Origin: Methylotenera sp.
Lineage (GTDB): Bacteria > Pseudomonadota > Gammaproteobacteria > Burkholderiales > Methylophilaceae
Direction: 5' to 3'
NCBI GenBank assembly: GCA_005791685.1
Contig: SXVG01000086.1
Location: 1 to 25,284, forward strand
DNA: 25,284 nt
A program made the translations under genes and the position numbers. How positions within the stretch are numbered: position 1 is the first letter of the stretch; every line of letters begins with the position of its first letter. The notes under the pieces were generated by a model. The model was given only the letters and a program-made list of their open reading frames with translations. It did no database searches and was not told where the DNA came from. Below, piece by piece: positions 7,610-15,743 of this stretch.

Positions 7610-8812
7610 TTATAAGGTAATGTTAGCCAATTTAGCCACGGTATTAATGTCTTTATCGCCACGGCCAGACAGATTGACTAAAACTATCTGATCTTTGCCC
7701 ATGGTTTTAGCTAACTTCTCGGCATAAGCCAAGGCATGACTGGATTCCAAAGCCGGAATAATGCCTTCGGTACGGCATAAATTATGGAATGCCGCCATCG
7801 CTTCATCGTCGGTCACGGCCACGTATTCAGCGCGCTGAATGTCTTTTAGCCAAGCATGCTCTGGGCCTACCCCAGGGTAATCCAAGCCGGCCGAGATGGA
7901 ATGCGTTTCTATGATATTGCCATCGGCATCTTGCATGAGGTAGGTACGGTTGCCATGCAACACACCCACCGCACTGTTGGCGGTCAAAGGCGCCGCATGC
8001 TGGCCTGTTTCCATGCCCAAACCGGCCGCCTCCACCCCAATCAAGCGCACATTCGGCACATCGATATAAGGGTAAAAAATCCCCATGGCATTCGAGCCGC
8101 CACCCACGCAAGCCACCACCGCCTCGGGTTGACGCCCCACCATCTCCATCATTTGCTGCTTGGCTTCCACGCCTATGATGGCCTGAAAATCGCGCACCAT
8201 CATAGGGTAAGGGTGCGGACCGGCCACGGTACCTATGATGTAAAAAGTATTGTGCACATTGGTCACCCAATCGCGCATGGCTTCGTTAAGCGCGTCTTTT
8301 AGGGTTTTAGAGCCGCTTTCAACCGGCACCACGGTGGCGCCCAATAACTTCATCCTGAAAACATTGGGTGCTTGCCGCTTGACGTCTTCGCTGCCCATGT
8401 AAACCACGCACTCCAAGCCCAACCTGGCGGCTATCGTAGCCGTGGCCACGCCGTGCTGACCGGCGCCGGTTTCAGCAATGACGCGTGGTTTGCCCATGCG
8501 TTTGGCCAGCAACGCTTGGCCTATGGTGTTGTTAATCTTGTGTGCACCGGTGTGGTTTAAATCTTCACGCTTTAAATAGATTTGTGCCCCACCCACTTTA
8601 TCCGACAAGCGCTGAGCATGGTAAATAGGACTGGGCCGGCCGACGAAATGTTTTAAGTCATACGCGTATTCTGCTAAAAACACCGGGTCATAACGGTATT
8701 TTTCATACATCACGCGTAACTCTTCTAAAGCCTCAACCAAGGTCTCGGCAACGAACGTACCCCCATACTGGCCAAAATGGCCACGTGCGTCCGGCATATC
8801 ATAAAGCTGCAT
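7610..8812 (-). CDS. trpB: Tryptophan synthase beta chain
   Basis: TrpB is the PLP enzyme that condenses indole with serine to give tryptophan, in an alpha2-beta2 complex with TrpA. The 400-residue protein has the PLP lysine K92 in HTGAHKINN, the phosphate-binding loop GGGSNAMG near 236-243, and the C-terminal LSGRGDKD motif. The Glu-containing ETGAGQHG loop is intact. This is a TrpB1-type chain, judged from its N-terminus (DARGHFGQYGGTFV) and its pairing with trpA. A GGGGAAA stretch upstream of the ATG at 8812 can serve as ribosome site. trpF lies 34 nt upstream. Confidence 0.97.
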   Translation of the reverse strand: MQLYDMPDARGHFGQYGGTFVAETLVEALEELRVMYEKYRYDPVFLAEYAYDLKHFVGRPSPIYHAQRLSDKVGGAQIYLKREDLNHTGAHKINNTIGQALLAKRMGKPRVIAETGAGQHGVATATIAARLGLECVVYMGSEDVKRQAPNVFRMKLLGATVVPVESGSKTLKDALNEAMRDWVTNVHNTFYIIGTVAGPHPYPMMVRDFQAIIGVEAKQQMMEMVGRQPEAVVACVGGGSNAMGIFYPYIDVPNVRLIGVEAAGLGMETGQHAAPLTANSAVGVLHGNRTYLMQDADGNIIETHSISAGLDYPGVGPEHAWLKDIQRAEYVAVTDDEAMAAFHNLCRTEGIIPALESSHALAYAEKLAKTMGKDQIVLVNLSGRGDKDINTVAKLANITL

Positions 8813-8846
8813 GTTTATTTCCCCACATTCCCTATTTTCTTACGCT

Positions 8847-9497
8847 TCAACGACGCAAGCCATGGTCGTACACTTGTTGCATAAAAGTGGCGATTTTAGT
8901 CGCATCTTTTATGCCTTTGGCCGATTCAACCCCGCCACTGACATCCACTGCATACGGATTTAACTGCCCGATAGCGCGCCCTACATTATCGGCATTTAAG
9001 CCGCCGGCCAAAATAAGCACCGGACCCTCAGTCGCACCGACCGTGGTCAAAGCCGCCGGAATTAAATTCCAATCGAATACCTGACCTGTCCCGCCCGCCA
9101 CACCTTCAGTATAGGCATCCAACAATAAAGCTTGCGCCGCTGAAAAATCGTTTGCACATTGTAACAAATTTGTCTGCGGCTTAACCCGTATGGCCTTGAT
9201 AAAAGGTTTAAAAAATGCCGCACATTGTGCTGGCGTTTCATCGCCATGAAATTGCAAGGCATCCAAACGCACCTCGGCCAACACGGCCCGAATAAAGGCC
9301 GGCTCCGCATCGACAAATAAACCCACTACGCTGACGAAGGCCGGCAGTTGACGGCTGATGGTGGCGGCTTGAGCCACGCTGACGTTACGGGGACTGGCCG
9401 AATAGAACACCAAGCCTATGGCATCAGCACCGGCTGCGACCGCCGCTAAAGCGTCTTCTAGCCGAGTAATGCCGCAAATTTTAACCCTGGTTCTCAA
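8847..9497 (-). CDS. trpF: Phosphoribosylanthranilate isomerase
   Basis: TrpF isomerises N-(5-phosphoribosyl)anthranilate to CdRP in tryptophan synthesis. The 216-residue TIM-barrel protein shows the catalytic cysteine C8 in RVKICGITR, a LDALQFHGDE segment near 77-86, and the phosphate-binding LAGGLNADNV and VDVSGGVES motifs. The start appears to be TTG at 9497. The reading frame has no ATG nearby and a stop codon lies about seven codons upstream, while family members start at or just before this point. The nearby ATG at 9502-9500 is out of frame. It lies 63 nt after truA. Confidence 0.94.
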   Translation of the reverse strand: MRTRVKICGITRLEDALAAVAAGADAIGLVFYSASPRNVSVAQAATISRQLPAFVSVVGLFVDAEPAFIRAVLAEVRLDALQFHGDETPAQCAAFFKPFIKAIRVKPQTNLLQCANDFSAAQALLLDAYTEGVAGGTGQVFDWNLIPAALTTVGATEGPVLILAGGLNADNVGRAIGQLNPYAVDVSGGVESAKGIKDATKIATFMQQVYDHGLRR

Positions 9498-9544
9498 TCC
9501 ATCACTCTCATATAGTTAAGCTTAAAGATGGCCTGTTACGCCCT

Positions 9545-9561
9545 AGCGTTATTGTAACGCT
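9545..9561. repeat. Short perfect hairpin after truA
   Basis: AGCGTTA-ttg-TAACGCT is a perfect 7-bp inverted repeat with a 3-nt centre that touches the truA stop codon. No T tract follows on either strand, so it is not a standard intrinsic terminator. It could stabilise a 3' RNA end between truA and trpF. Confidence 0.4.
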
Positions 9562-10358
9562 TAAATCACCCGCGTAATGGATTTCGCGTCGGATTTTGCT
9601 GTGGGTAAAGCCCATTTCTCAGGGTAGCGCACTTGCGTCAGATACAAGCCGCAAGGCGAAAAAGTAGGTGGTGCTAAATGACGGTCACGCCGCTGCAACA
9701 AATCGTGCATATAATCAGGCGGATGGGCACCCTTGCCTATATAAACCAAGGCCCCGACCATATTGCGCACTTGGTGTTGCAAAAAAGCCTGGGCGGAAAA
9801 GTCAAACACGATGTATGCGCCAGACACGCTCACCTCGGCCTTGGTCATGCGTCTAACGGCCGTTTTTGCCTGGCATTCGGCGGCGCGAAAAGCGCTAAAG
9901 TCATGCTCCCCAACTAAATACGCGGCGGCTTCTGCCATGGCCGCAACATTAAGCGGTAAATGAAACCAGCCCACTTTGCTCGCCATCACGGCCGATGCCA
10001 CGGGTGCGTTATACAATAAGTATTGGTAGCTACGCTCTAAGGCTGAATACCTGGCATGAAACCCCTCATCAACAAGCTGCGCCCACTCCACCCGTATGCT
10101 GTCCGGCAGATGGGCATTCACACCGCGCACCCACGCCGAAATAGGCCGCTCGCTGTCGGTGTCAAAATGCACCACTTGACCTAAGCCGTGCACCCCCGTG
10201 TCCGTTCTGCCCGCCGCATGCACACGCACCGCATGCTGAGCGATTTGAGCAATGGCCGATTCCAACGCATCTTGCACGCCACACGCCGCTGGCTGACTTT
10301 GCCAACCACAAAAGCCCGCGCCGTCATAAGCCACCCCTAAAGCCAGCCTCATGCTCAT
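9561..10358 (-). CDS. truA: tRNA pseudouridine(38-40) synthase
   Basis: TruA converts uridines 38-40 of the tRNA anticodon arm to pseudouridine. From the ATG at 10358 it has 265 residues. The catalytic aspartate is D53 in AAGRTDTGVHG; the opening MRLALGVAYDGAGFCGWQ and the later FLQHQVRNMVGAL are family hallmarks. I chose 10358 because this ATG overlaps the TGA of the upstream membrane-protein gene as ATGA, implying translational coupling. An ATG at 10376 would extend into that gene; 10352 is also possible. The fimV-truA-trpF neighbourhood is conserved in beta- and gammaproteobacteria. Confidence 0.95.
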   Translation of the reverse strand: MSMRLALGVAYDGAGFCGWQSQPAACGVQDALESAIAQIAQHAVRVHAAGRTDTGVHGLGQVVHFDTDSERPISAWVRGVNAHLPDSIRVEWAQLVDEGFHARYSALERSYQYLLYNAPVASAVMASKVGWFHLPLNVAAMAEAAAYLVGEHDFSAFRAAECQAKTAVRRMTKAEVSVSGAYIVFDFSAQAFLQHQVRNMVGALVYIGKGAHPPDYMHDLLQRRDRHLAPPTFSPCGLYLTQVRYPEKWALPTAKSDAKSITRVI

Positions 10359-11017
10359 GTCGGCACAACCGGCCATAAGCCTGTAAAGAGCTTTAGGCTA
10401 AGGGCTAAGCAAACCAAGCTTGCGCTTAGAATCAGGGCGAGGAGTAATTTGTCCAGCCATGTAAAAGCCGCTTGCTCTAGCATTAAAGGCTGTTTAAGCC
10501 GCCCCGCATCATCATGCACAGACAGGCTGTCTAAACTATAAAAATCCAGCTTTGTTTGACCACCTAGCGCCATCTCATCGACGTAATCCAAGGTGAGCAA
10601 TAACCTGGCGGTAAAGCGTTCAACATCGAGCCCTAGATAGCTTAGTGGCGACAACAGCATAAATAAACCGGCCAGCAAGTGCGCCTTAGAACTGGTGGAA
10701 AACAGCACGCTCAAGCTCGCTAAGGCGATTAACAGCTTGGCGATTTGCAACCAGCCCAATGCCCAACCTTCATAACTGGGCGCAAAATTCATCGGGAAAT
10801 AGGCGACATACTCGCCTGGCGTCGCGTAAGCATAGACCAGCAATAAAGAAATAAACAGCCAGCGCATGCGCTTAATGAGCCGAGAAAAATGGCTGAAATT
10901 AATACTGGCCGCCGTCAGACAAGTCAGTACGCACAACAGATAGAGCATGGTGCTGGGCATAAAATGCAACAGCAGTAGCAAGAAAAAGAAGCACACTATT
11001 TTTACAAATGGATGCAT
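10355..11017 (-). CDS. EcfT/CbiQ-like membrane protein (orphan)
   Basis: This 220-residue hydrophobic protein has membrane segments near the N-terminus (two close together), around 47-65, 85-115 and the C-terminus. The segment DVERFTARLLLTLDYVDEM resembles the conserved amphipathic coupling region of CbiQ/EcfT transmembrane subunits of energy-coupling-factor transporters. No ATPase (EcfA) or substrate-binding S subunit is adjacent, so the partner and substrate are unknown. The ATG at 11017 is preferred to the TTG at 11023. It overlaps truA by 4 nt and follows fimV by about 25 nt, so it belongs to that operon. The family assignment is from sequence pattern, not alignment. Confidence 0.6.
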   Translation of the reverse strand: MHPFVKIVCFFFLLLLLHFMPSTMLYLLCVLTCLTAASINFSHFSRLIKRMRWLFISLLLVYAYATPGEYVAYFPMNFAPSYEGWALGWLQIAKLLIALASLSVLFSTSSKAHLLAGLFMLLSPLSYLGLDVERFTARLLLTLDYVDEMALGGQTKLDFYSLDSLSVHDDAGRLKQPLMLEQAAFTWLDKLLLALILSASLVCLALSLKLFTGLWPVVPT

Positions 11018-11042
11018 GAACAAGCCCGCGGCGGGTTTGGAT

Positions 11043-12671
11043 TTAAGTCTTGGGGGAGTGAGGCGTTTTGGCCACTTGAGCTAGACTGATCTCGTCTTCC
11101 GTGCCCGTTAGGTCCAAGCTAATCGCCGATAAATCGATGCGTATCACGTCCATGTCACCGCTGGGCGGCTGTACCTCATGGGCATCGGTCTTAATGAAGC
11201 TAGTGGCCGTCATTTTTCTCTTAAGCGCCGTTTTAGCTGGCGCTGGCGCTGGCACCGGCTCGGGCTCAATAGCCGGCTCGGGCTCCGCCAGATTGAGGTC
11301 CAATCCAGCCAAATCCACTGGCACGACTTCAGGCGGGATTGAGGCCACATCCGGCGCCGCTTGTGTGTGTTGACTGGCTGCGGCTGCAGGCTCGAGCAAG
11401 GCATGAGCGGTCGGCTTATTGAGATCCAGCCTAGCCGCCCTGCGCTTATTGCCGCGTAGCAACCAGGCGAACGCGGCCGATATAGCCAGCAAGGTTAATA
11501 GCAAAACAGCCCAGTCCCAACGCATCGTTTGCTTTTCAGCCTGTGCAAGCAGTGTGGCCGATTGCGCCTCTGCGGCACGTTTTTGCAAATCCGCCATGGA
11601 TTGATTTTTTAACTGCAACAATTGCTGCATGTCTTTAATCTGTTTTTGTAAGGCCGCGGCCCGCTGTTCGGATTCTTGCAAGGATTTTTCACGCGCCGTG
11701 GCATCCTCTTGCATGGCCAACACGTTCGCATCCGCCGTTTTAGTCGCGTCCCTACCGCCTGCGCTGAGCTTAAGCACGTCTTTATCGCCGGCTTGGGCTG
11801 CGGCCGCCTTATCCTCGGCACTGGCTATTTTGCCGCTGGCCGATTGCTGCTGCACACCGTCTGGTAGCGCTGCGTCACCCAACACTTTATTCGCCAAAGC
11901 CGCACGGTAAGCTTGCCAATTCGCCGCGTGCAGTTTCACCTCCGCGGTCGCTTGGTCTGGCTGCGTGGCCAACAAAGTCTCTTTATCTGGAACGGTAAGC
12001 AATTGACCCACTTTCAAACGGTTCATATTGCCTGCAGAGAAAGCCGCTGGGTTAGCCTGGTATAAGCCCAGCAACATCTGATCCAAGCTCACGCCCTCAA
12101 GCGGCATGGCTTTAGCCAGCGCGCTCAGGCTGTCACCTGGCTTACTGGTCAAGGCCAGCGGCCACGGCTCACTGGGTTGATCGGCCAACATGGTGCTCTG
12201 CACTTCCTCATCATCAGGGGGCAGACTAGCTACGGGAGCGACAATAGGATCCGCCTCAAGCGTCGCTTGCTGTGGGCTATCTAGCAATACAGTGTATTCC
12301 TTCTGCAAGCGCCCGGCCGGCCAATCCACTTGTAGTAACAGGTCTAAATAAGGCTCACTAATAAGCGTCGTGGAGCTAAGCTGCAATACCATCAACCCTT
12401 GCTCATTTTGTTGCAGCGCCACTTTAAGCGTGCCGTACAGTGCATTGTATTTAATCGCTTGTGCGGTGTAAGCTTGCTCTGAGGCTAGGGCCACGACCAA
12501 ATCGCTTAAGGACTCTTGGGGCGCTAGCAGCACCTCTATTTCCGCCTGCAAAGGCTCGCCTAAGCCTGAGTGCAAGGCCAACTTACCCAAACTGGCGGCG
12601 TGGCTAAGTGGCGCCAGCAATAGCCAACTGAGCGCCAATACTAGTCGTGCTAATGGAGTGTTACAGCGCAT
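11043..12671 (-). CDS. fimV: FimV-like protein with LysM domain
   Basis: FimV proteins are polar inner-membrane hubs that support type IV pilus assembly and cell polarity. The 542-residue protein has a signal peptide (about 1-25, ending SHA), then the FimV N-terminal domain (ASLGKLALHSGLGEPLQAEI, up to about 132). A LysM domain follows at about 175-230 (KPGDSLSALAKAM), then a coiled coil near 320-381 and a membrane helix at about 387-405. The cytoplasmic tail is Pro/Glu/Ala-rich and ends at a natural stop. It is shorter than the roughly 900-residue Pseudomonas protein and lacks an obvious C-terminal helical repeat domain. The asd-fimV-truA context supports the call. The ATG follows the asd stop by 10 nt. 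Confidence 0.85.
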   Translation of the reverse strand: MRCNTPLARLVLALSWLLLAPLSHAASLGKLALHSGLGEPLQAEIEVLLAPQESLSDLVVALASEQAYTAQAIKYNALYGTLKVALQQNEQGLMVLQLSSTTLISEPYLDLLLQVDWPAGRLQKEYTVLLDSPQQATLEADPIVAPVASLPPDDEEVQSTMLADQPSEPWPLALTSKPGDSLSALAKAMPLEGVSLDQMLLGLYQANPAAFSAGNMNRLKVGQLLTVPDKETLLATQPDQATAEVKLHAANWQAYRAALANKVLGDAALPDGVQQQSASGKIASAEDKAAAAQAGDKDVLKLSAGGRDATKTADANVLAMQEDATAREKSLQESEQRAAALQKQIKDMQQLLQLKNQSMADLQKRAAEAQSATLLAQAEKQTMRWDWAVLLLTLLAISAAFAWLLRGNKRRAARLDLNKPTAHALLEPAAAASQHTQAAPDVASIPPEVVPVDLAGLDLNLAEPEPAIEPEPVPAPAPAKTALKRKMTATSFIKTDAHEVQPPSGDMDVIRIDLSAISLDLTGTEDEISLAQVAKTPHSPKT

Positions 12672-12681
12672 TTAGCCCCCA

Positions 12682-13794
12682 TTATTGTTCAATTAAAATT
12701 CGCAACATACGACGCAGTGGCTCGGCTGCACCCCAAAGCAATTGATCGCCCACAGTAAAGGCCGACAAATAGTCACCGCCCATGCTTAATTTGCGGATAC
12801 GCCCAACCGGGGTATGCAAACGGCCCGTCACCGCCGCCGGCGTGAGTTCACGCATGCTGATCTCGCGCTCGTTAGGCACCACGTTCGCCCATGGATTAGC
12901 CTCGGCCAACATCTGCTCGATTTCATCTAAAGGCACATTCTTATTAAGCTTAATGGTCAAGGCTTGGCTGTGGCAACGCATGGCGCCTATGCGCACGCAA
13001 AGACCATCGATGAGAATGGGATTGGCTGCACGGCCTAAAATTTTATTGGTTTCCACGCCGCCTTTCCATTCTTCCTTACTTTGACCGTTGCCTAAATCTT
13101 TGTCTATCCAAGGAATTAAGCTACCGGCCAGCGGCACACCAAAATTTTCCGTAGGAAATTGAGCGTCACGCAAAGTGCTCGCCAGTGTGCGGTCTATGTC
13201 TAAAATAGCCGACGCCGGATCGGCCAACAAAGCACTGACCGAAGCATGGGCTGCGCCCATTTGCCGCAGCAATTCACGCATGTTTTGCGCACCGGCACCG
13301 GATGCTGCTTGGTAAGTCATGGACGTCGCCCACTGCACCAAATCCGCTTTGAATAAACCATGCAAAGCCATCAACATCAATGAAACCGTGCAGTTACCGC
13401 CCACCCAATTGTTATTGCCGGCGGCATAGGCCGCTTGTATCACCTGCATATTGACCGGATCGAGCACAATTACCGCGTCCTTTTCCATACGCAAGGTCGA
13501 GGCCGCGTCCACCCAATGACCACGCCAACCGTCTGCACGCAATTTAGGGAATACAGCACTGGTGTAATCACCCCCTTGGCAGGAAATAATCACGTCCATG
13601 GCTTTTAAATCGGCGACATTCATGGCGTCTTGCAAGGGCGGTGTATCTTTACCGACCTTGGGCGCGGGCGCGCCTATTTGCGAGGTGGTAAAAAATTGCG
13701 GCTCGATTAAGGCGAAATCATCCTCTTCCATCATGCGTTGCATGAGGACAGAACCGACCATACCACGCCAACCGACTAAACCTACTTTTAACAT
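12682..13794 (-). CDS. asd: Aspartate-semialdehyde dehydrogenase
   Basis: Asd reduces beta-aspartyl phosphate to aspartate semialdehyde with NADPH, feeding lysine/diaminopimelate, threonine and methionine synthesis. The 370-residue protein is of the Gram-negative type. The nucleotide motif GLVGWRGMVGSVL is at 5-17 and the catalytic cysteine is C135 in VGGNCTVSLM. The substrate-binding RIGAMRCHSQA segment, with the catalytic histidine, follows near 270. It lies 24 nt downstream of the entericidin-like gene and 10 nt upstream of fimV. Its product aspartate semialdehyde leads to homoserine and so to the metZ substrate. Confidence 0.97.
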   Translation of the reverse strand: MLKVGLVGWRGMVGSVLMQRMMEEDDFALIEPQFFTTSQIGAPAPKVGKDTPPLQDAMNVADLKAMDVIISCQGGDYTSAVFPKLRADGWRGHWVDAASTLRMEKDAVIVLDPVNMQVIQAAYAAGNNNWVGGNCTVSLMLMALHGLFKADLVQWATSMTYQAASGAGAQNMRELLRQMGAAHASVSALLADPASAILDIDRTLASTLRDAQFPTENFGVPLAGSLIPWIDKDLGNGQSKEEWKGGVETNKILGRAANPILIDGLCVRIGAMRCHSQALTIKLNKNVPLDEIEQMLAEANPWANVVPNEREISMRELTPAAVTGRLHTPVGRIRKLSMGGDYLSAFTVGDQLLWGAAEPLRRMLRILIEQ

Positions 13795-13818
13795 TTCTAA
13801 TCCAATACCAACATGCTG

Positions 13819-13938
13819 TTATTTAGCGGACTTTTGCACGGCTTCACCGGCTTTTTCCAAGTCTTTTCCCATGCCGCTGATGGTATTGCATGCGCCTAGC
13901 ATCAACACCAGCATCACCCACGTAAGATATTTTGTCAT
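13819..13938 (-). CDS. Entericidin A/B-family small lipoprotein
   Basis: A 39-codon gene runs from ATG at 13938 to TAA at 13819. It has an excellent AGGAGG ribosome site 5-6 nt ahead of the start. The protein has a short signal sequence (MTKYLTWVMLVLMLGAC) with the lipobox LGAC, so Cys17 should be lipidated. The mature part, NTISGMGKDLEKAGEAVQ, is a short amphipathic helix typical of entericidins. In E. coli, EcnB is a bacteriolytic toxin and EcnA its antidote; single-gene copies like this have no clear role. It lies between leuB (26 nt upstream) and asd (24 nt downstream), on the same strand, as often seen in betaproteobacteria. Confidence 0.85.
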   Translation of the reverse strand: MTKYLTWVMLVLMLGACNTISGMGKDLEKAGEAVQKSAK

Positions 13939-13964
13939 AAGTCCTCCTGATACGCGCTATAAAA

Positions 13965-15038
13965 TTACATCGCCGCGACGATTTGATCGCCCATTTCAGA
14001 GCATGATACACGCTTCATGCCTGCTTCGTAGATGTCACCGGTACGGTAACCTGCCGCCAATACTTTTTTCACTGCGGTTTCAATGCGTTGCGCGGCCGCT
14101 TCATCAGCAAAGGTATAGCGCAACATCATCGCGGCAGACAGTATCGTCGCAATCGGGTTGGCTAAGTTTTTACCGGCGATATCCGGCGCTGAGCCGTGCG
14201 ACGGTTCATACAAGCCTTTTTTTGTTTCATTAAGTGACGCCGAAGCCAACATACCGATAGAGCCCGTCAACATAGAAGCCTCATCCGACAAGATGTCCCC
14301 AAAAATATTACCCGTGACCACCACGTCAAATTGTTTGGGATTGCGGATCAACTGCATGGCGGCGTTATCCACGTACATATGGGTCAGCTCCACTTCTGGG
14401 TATTCTTTGGCCACATCAATCACGATTTCTTTCCAGAACTCGGTGGTTTCAAGCACGTTGGCTTTATCCACTGAACAAAGTTTTTTACCGCGCTTCATCG
14501 CGATATCAAACGCAACATGGGCAATACGACGCACTTCTGACTCTTTATAAACCATGGTATTAAAGCCTTCACGCTCACCGCTTTCGCCGACACGCATGCC
14601 CCGTGGCTGCCCAAAATAAATGTCGCCCGTGAGTTCGCGCACTATCATAATATCCAAGCCTGCCACCACCTCGGGCTTAAGCGTAGAAGCATTGACCAAT
14701 TCAGGGTATAACAAAGCTGGTCGTAAATTAGCAAACAGGCCTAAATCTTTACGCATCGCTAGCAAGCCACCGTGTTCTGGGCGCAAATGACGCTCTAATT
14801 TATCGTATTGTGGGCCGCCAACGGCGCCCAGCAATACCGCATCAGCTTCACGGCAGACTTTCTTTGTTGCATCCGGATAGGGATGGCCATGCAAGTCATA
14901 AGCAGCACCACCAATAGATGCCTTAGTAAACTCAAAAGGCATGCCTTCTTTTTTTAACACCTCTAACACGCGGATTGCCTGCGCTGTAATTTCTATACCT
15001 ATGCCATCACCTGGCAATACTGCGATTTTCATTGTCAT
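13965..15038 (-). CDS. leuB: 3-isopropylmalate dehydrogenase
   Basis: LeuB oxidises and decarboxylates 3-isopropylmalate to 2-oxoisocaproate with NAD+ in leucine synthesis. The same enzyme handles 3-methylmalate in the citramalate route to isoleucine, which is relevant because cimA is nearby. Motifs include MKIAVLPGDGIGIEI at the start, RELTGDIYFGQPRG with catalytic Tyr, VDKANVLETTEFW with catalytic Lys/Asp, and GSIGMLASASL and EPSHGSAPDIAGK near the C-terminus. Two closely spaced ATGs exist; the one at 15038 sits 6-8 nt after AAAGGAA, while the one at 15044 abuts it. The result is 357 residues, normal for the family. Confidence 0.96.
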   Translation of the reverse strand: MTMKIAVLPGDGIGIEITAQAIRVLEVLKKEGMPFEFTKASIGGAAYDLHGHPYPDATKKVCREADAVLLGAVGGPQYDKLERHLRPEHGGLLAMRKDLGLFANLRPALLYPELVNASTLKPEVVAGLDIMIVRELTGDIYFGQPRGMRVGESGEREGFNTMVYKESEVRRIAHVAFDIAMKRGKKLCSVDKANVLETTEFWKEIVIDVAKEYPEVELTHMYVDNAAMQLIRNPKQFDVVVTGNIFGDILSDEASMLTGSIGMLASASLNETKKGLYEPSHGSAPDIAGKNLANPIATILSAAMMLRYTFADEAAAQRIETAVKKVLAAGYRTGDIYEAGMKRVSCSEMGDQIVAAM

Positions 15039-15101
15039 GTTCATTTCCTTTAAGTTCTAATGTTTTTTATCGTTATGCCGGCCTAAGCGGATTATCCCGC
15101 A

Positions 15102-15740
15102 TTAAGCAAACAACCAAGGTTGCGCGGCTTTATGTTGGCCTTCAAATGCCTTGATTTTATCCGCGTGCAACAAGGTCAAACCAATTTCGTCCAAGCCATT
15201 TAATAAGTTATGTTTTGAGGTCGGGTGTATATCAAAGCTAAACGTTTCCCCTGAAGGCAAAGTCACGGTTTGCGTGGGTAAGTCTACCTTTAAAGTGTAG
15301 CCTGCTGTCGCTGCACACTCTTGGAAAAGCTTATCCACCATCGCATGGCTAGCCACTATCGGCAACATGCCATTTTTATAGCAATTATTGAAGAAAATAT
15401 CGGCGTAGCTAGGCGCAATAATCACCCGAAAGCCGTAATCTTCAATCGCCCATGGCGCGTGCTCACGGCTAGAACCGCAACCAAAATTCTCACGCGCCAG
15501 CATGATTTGTGCGCCTTGATAACGCGTTTGATTGAGCACAAAATCGGTGTTCAAGGGACGGTTAGTGCAATCCATGCCTGGCTCGCCATGGTCTTTATAA
15601 CGCCATTCATCGAACAAATAAGGGCCAAAGCCGCTGCGCTTAATGCTTTTTAAAAATTGCTTGGGAATAATCGCATCGGTATCTATATTGGCGCGATCAA
15701 TCGGACAAGCCAGTCCATTTAATTGGGTAAATGCTTTCAT
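15102..15740 (-). CDS. leuD: 3-isopropylmalate dehydratase small subunit
   Basis: LeuD is the small subunit of isopropylmalate isomerase, paired with LeuC. The 212-residue length is usual for the bacterial form. Visible motifs are IDTDAIIPKQFLKSI near 19-33 and the substrate-binding loop NFGCGSSREHAPWAI near 84-98. The ATG at 15740 lies only 3 nt after the leuC stop, so the two are translated from one message in equal amounts. leuB follows after about 63 nt. With citramalate as substrate, the LeuCD complex would also serve isoleucine synthesis. Confidence 0.97.
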   Translation of the reverse strand: MKAFTQLNGLACPIDRANIDTDAIIPKQFLKSIKRSGFGPYLFDEWRYKDHGEPGMDCTNRPLNTDFVLNQTRYQGAQIMLARENFGCGSSREHAPWAIEDYGFRVIIAPSYADIFFNNCYKNGMLPIVASHAMVDKLFQECAATAGYTLKVDLPTQTVTLPSGETFSFDIHPTSKHNLLNGLDEIGLTLLHADKIKAFEGQHKAAQPWLFA

Positions 15741-15743
15741 TTT

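Noticed and set aside
7856..8302. 148-residue plus-strand open frame and an overlapping 147-residue minus-strand frame
   Set aside because: Both lie inside trpB, which is full length with all catalytic motifs; their translations are His- or Gly-rich shadows.
13598..14233. 211-residue plus-strand open frame spanning asd, the entericidin gap and leuB
   Set aside because: It runs antisense across three supported features, with no family resemblance and no ribosome site that would argue for it.
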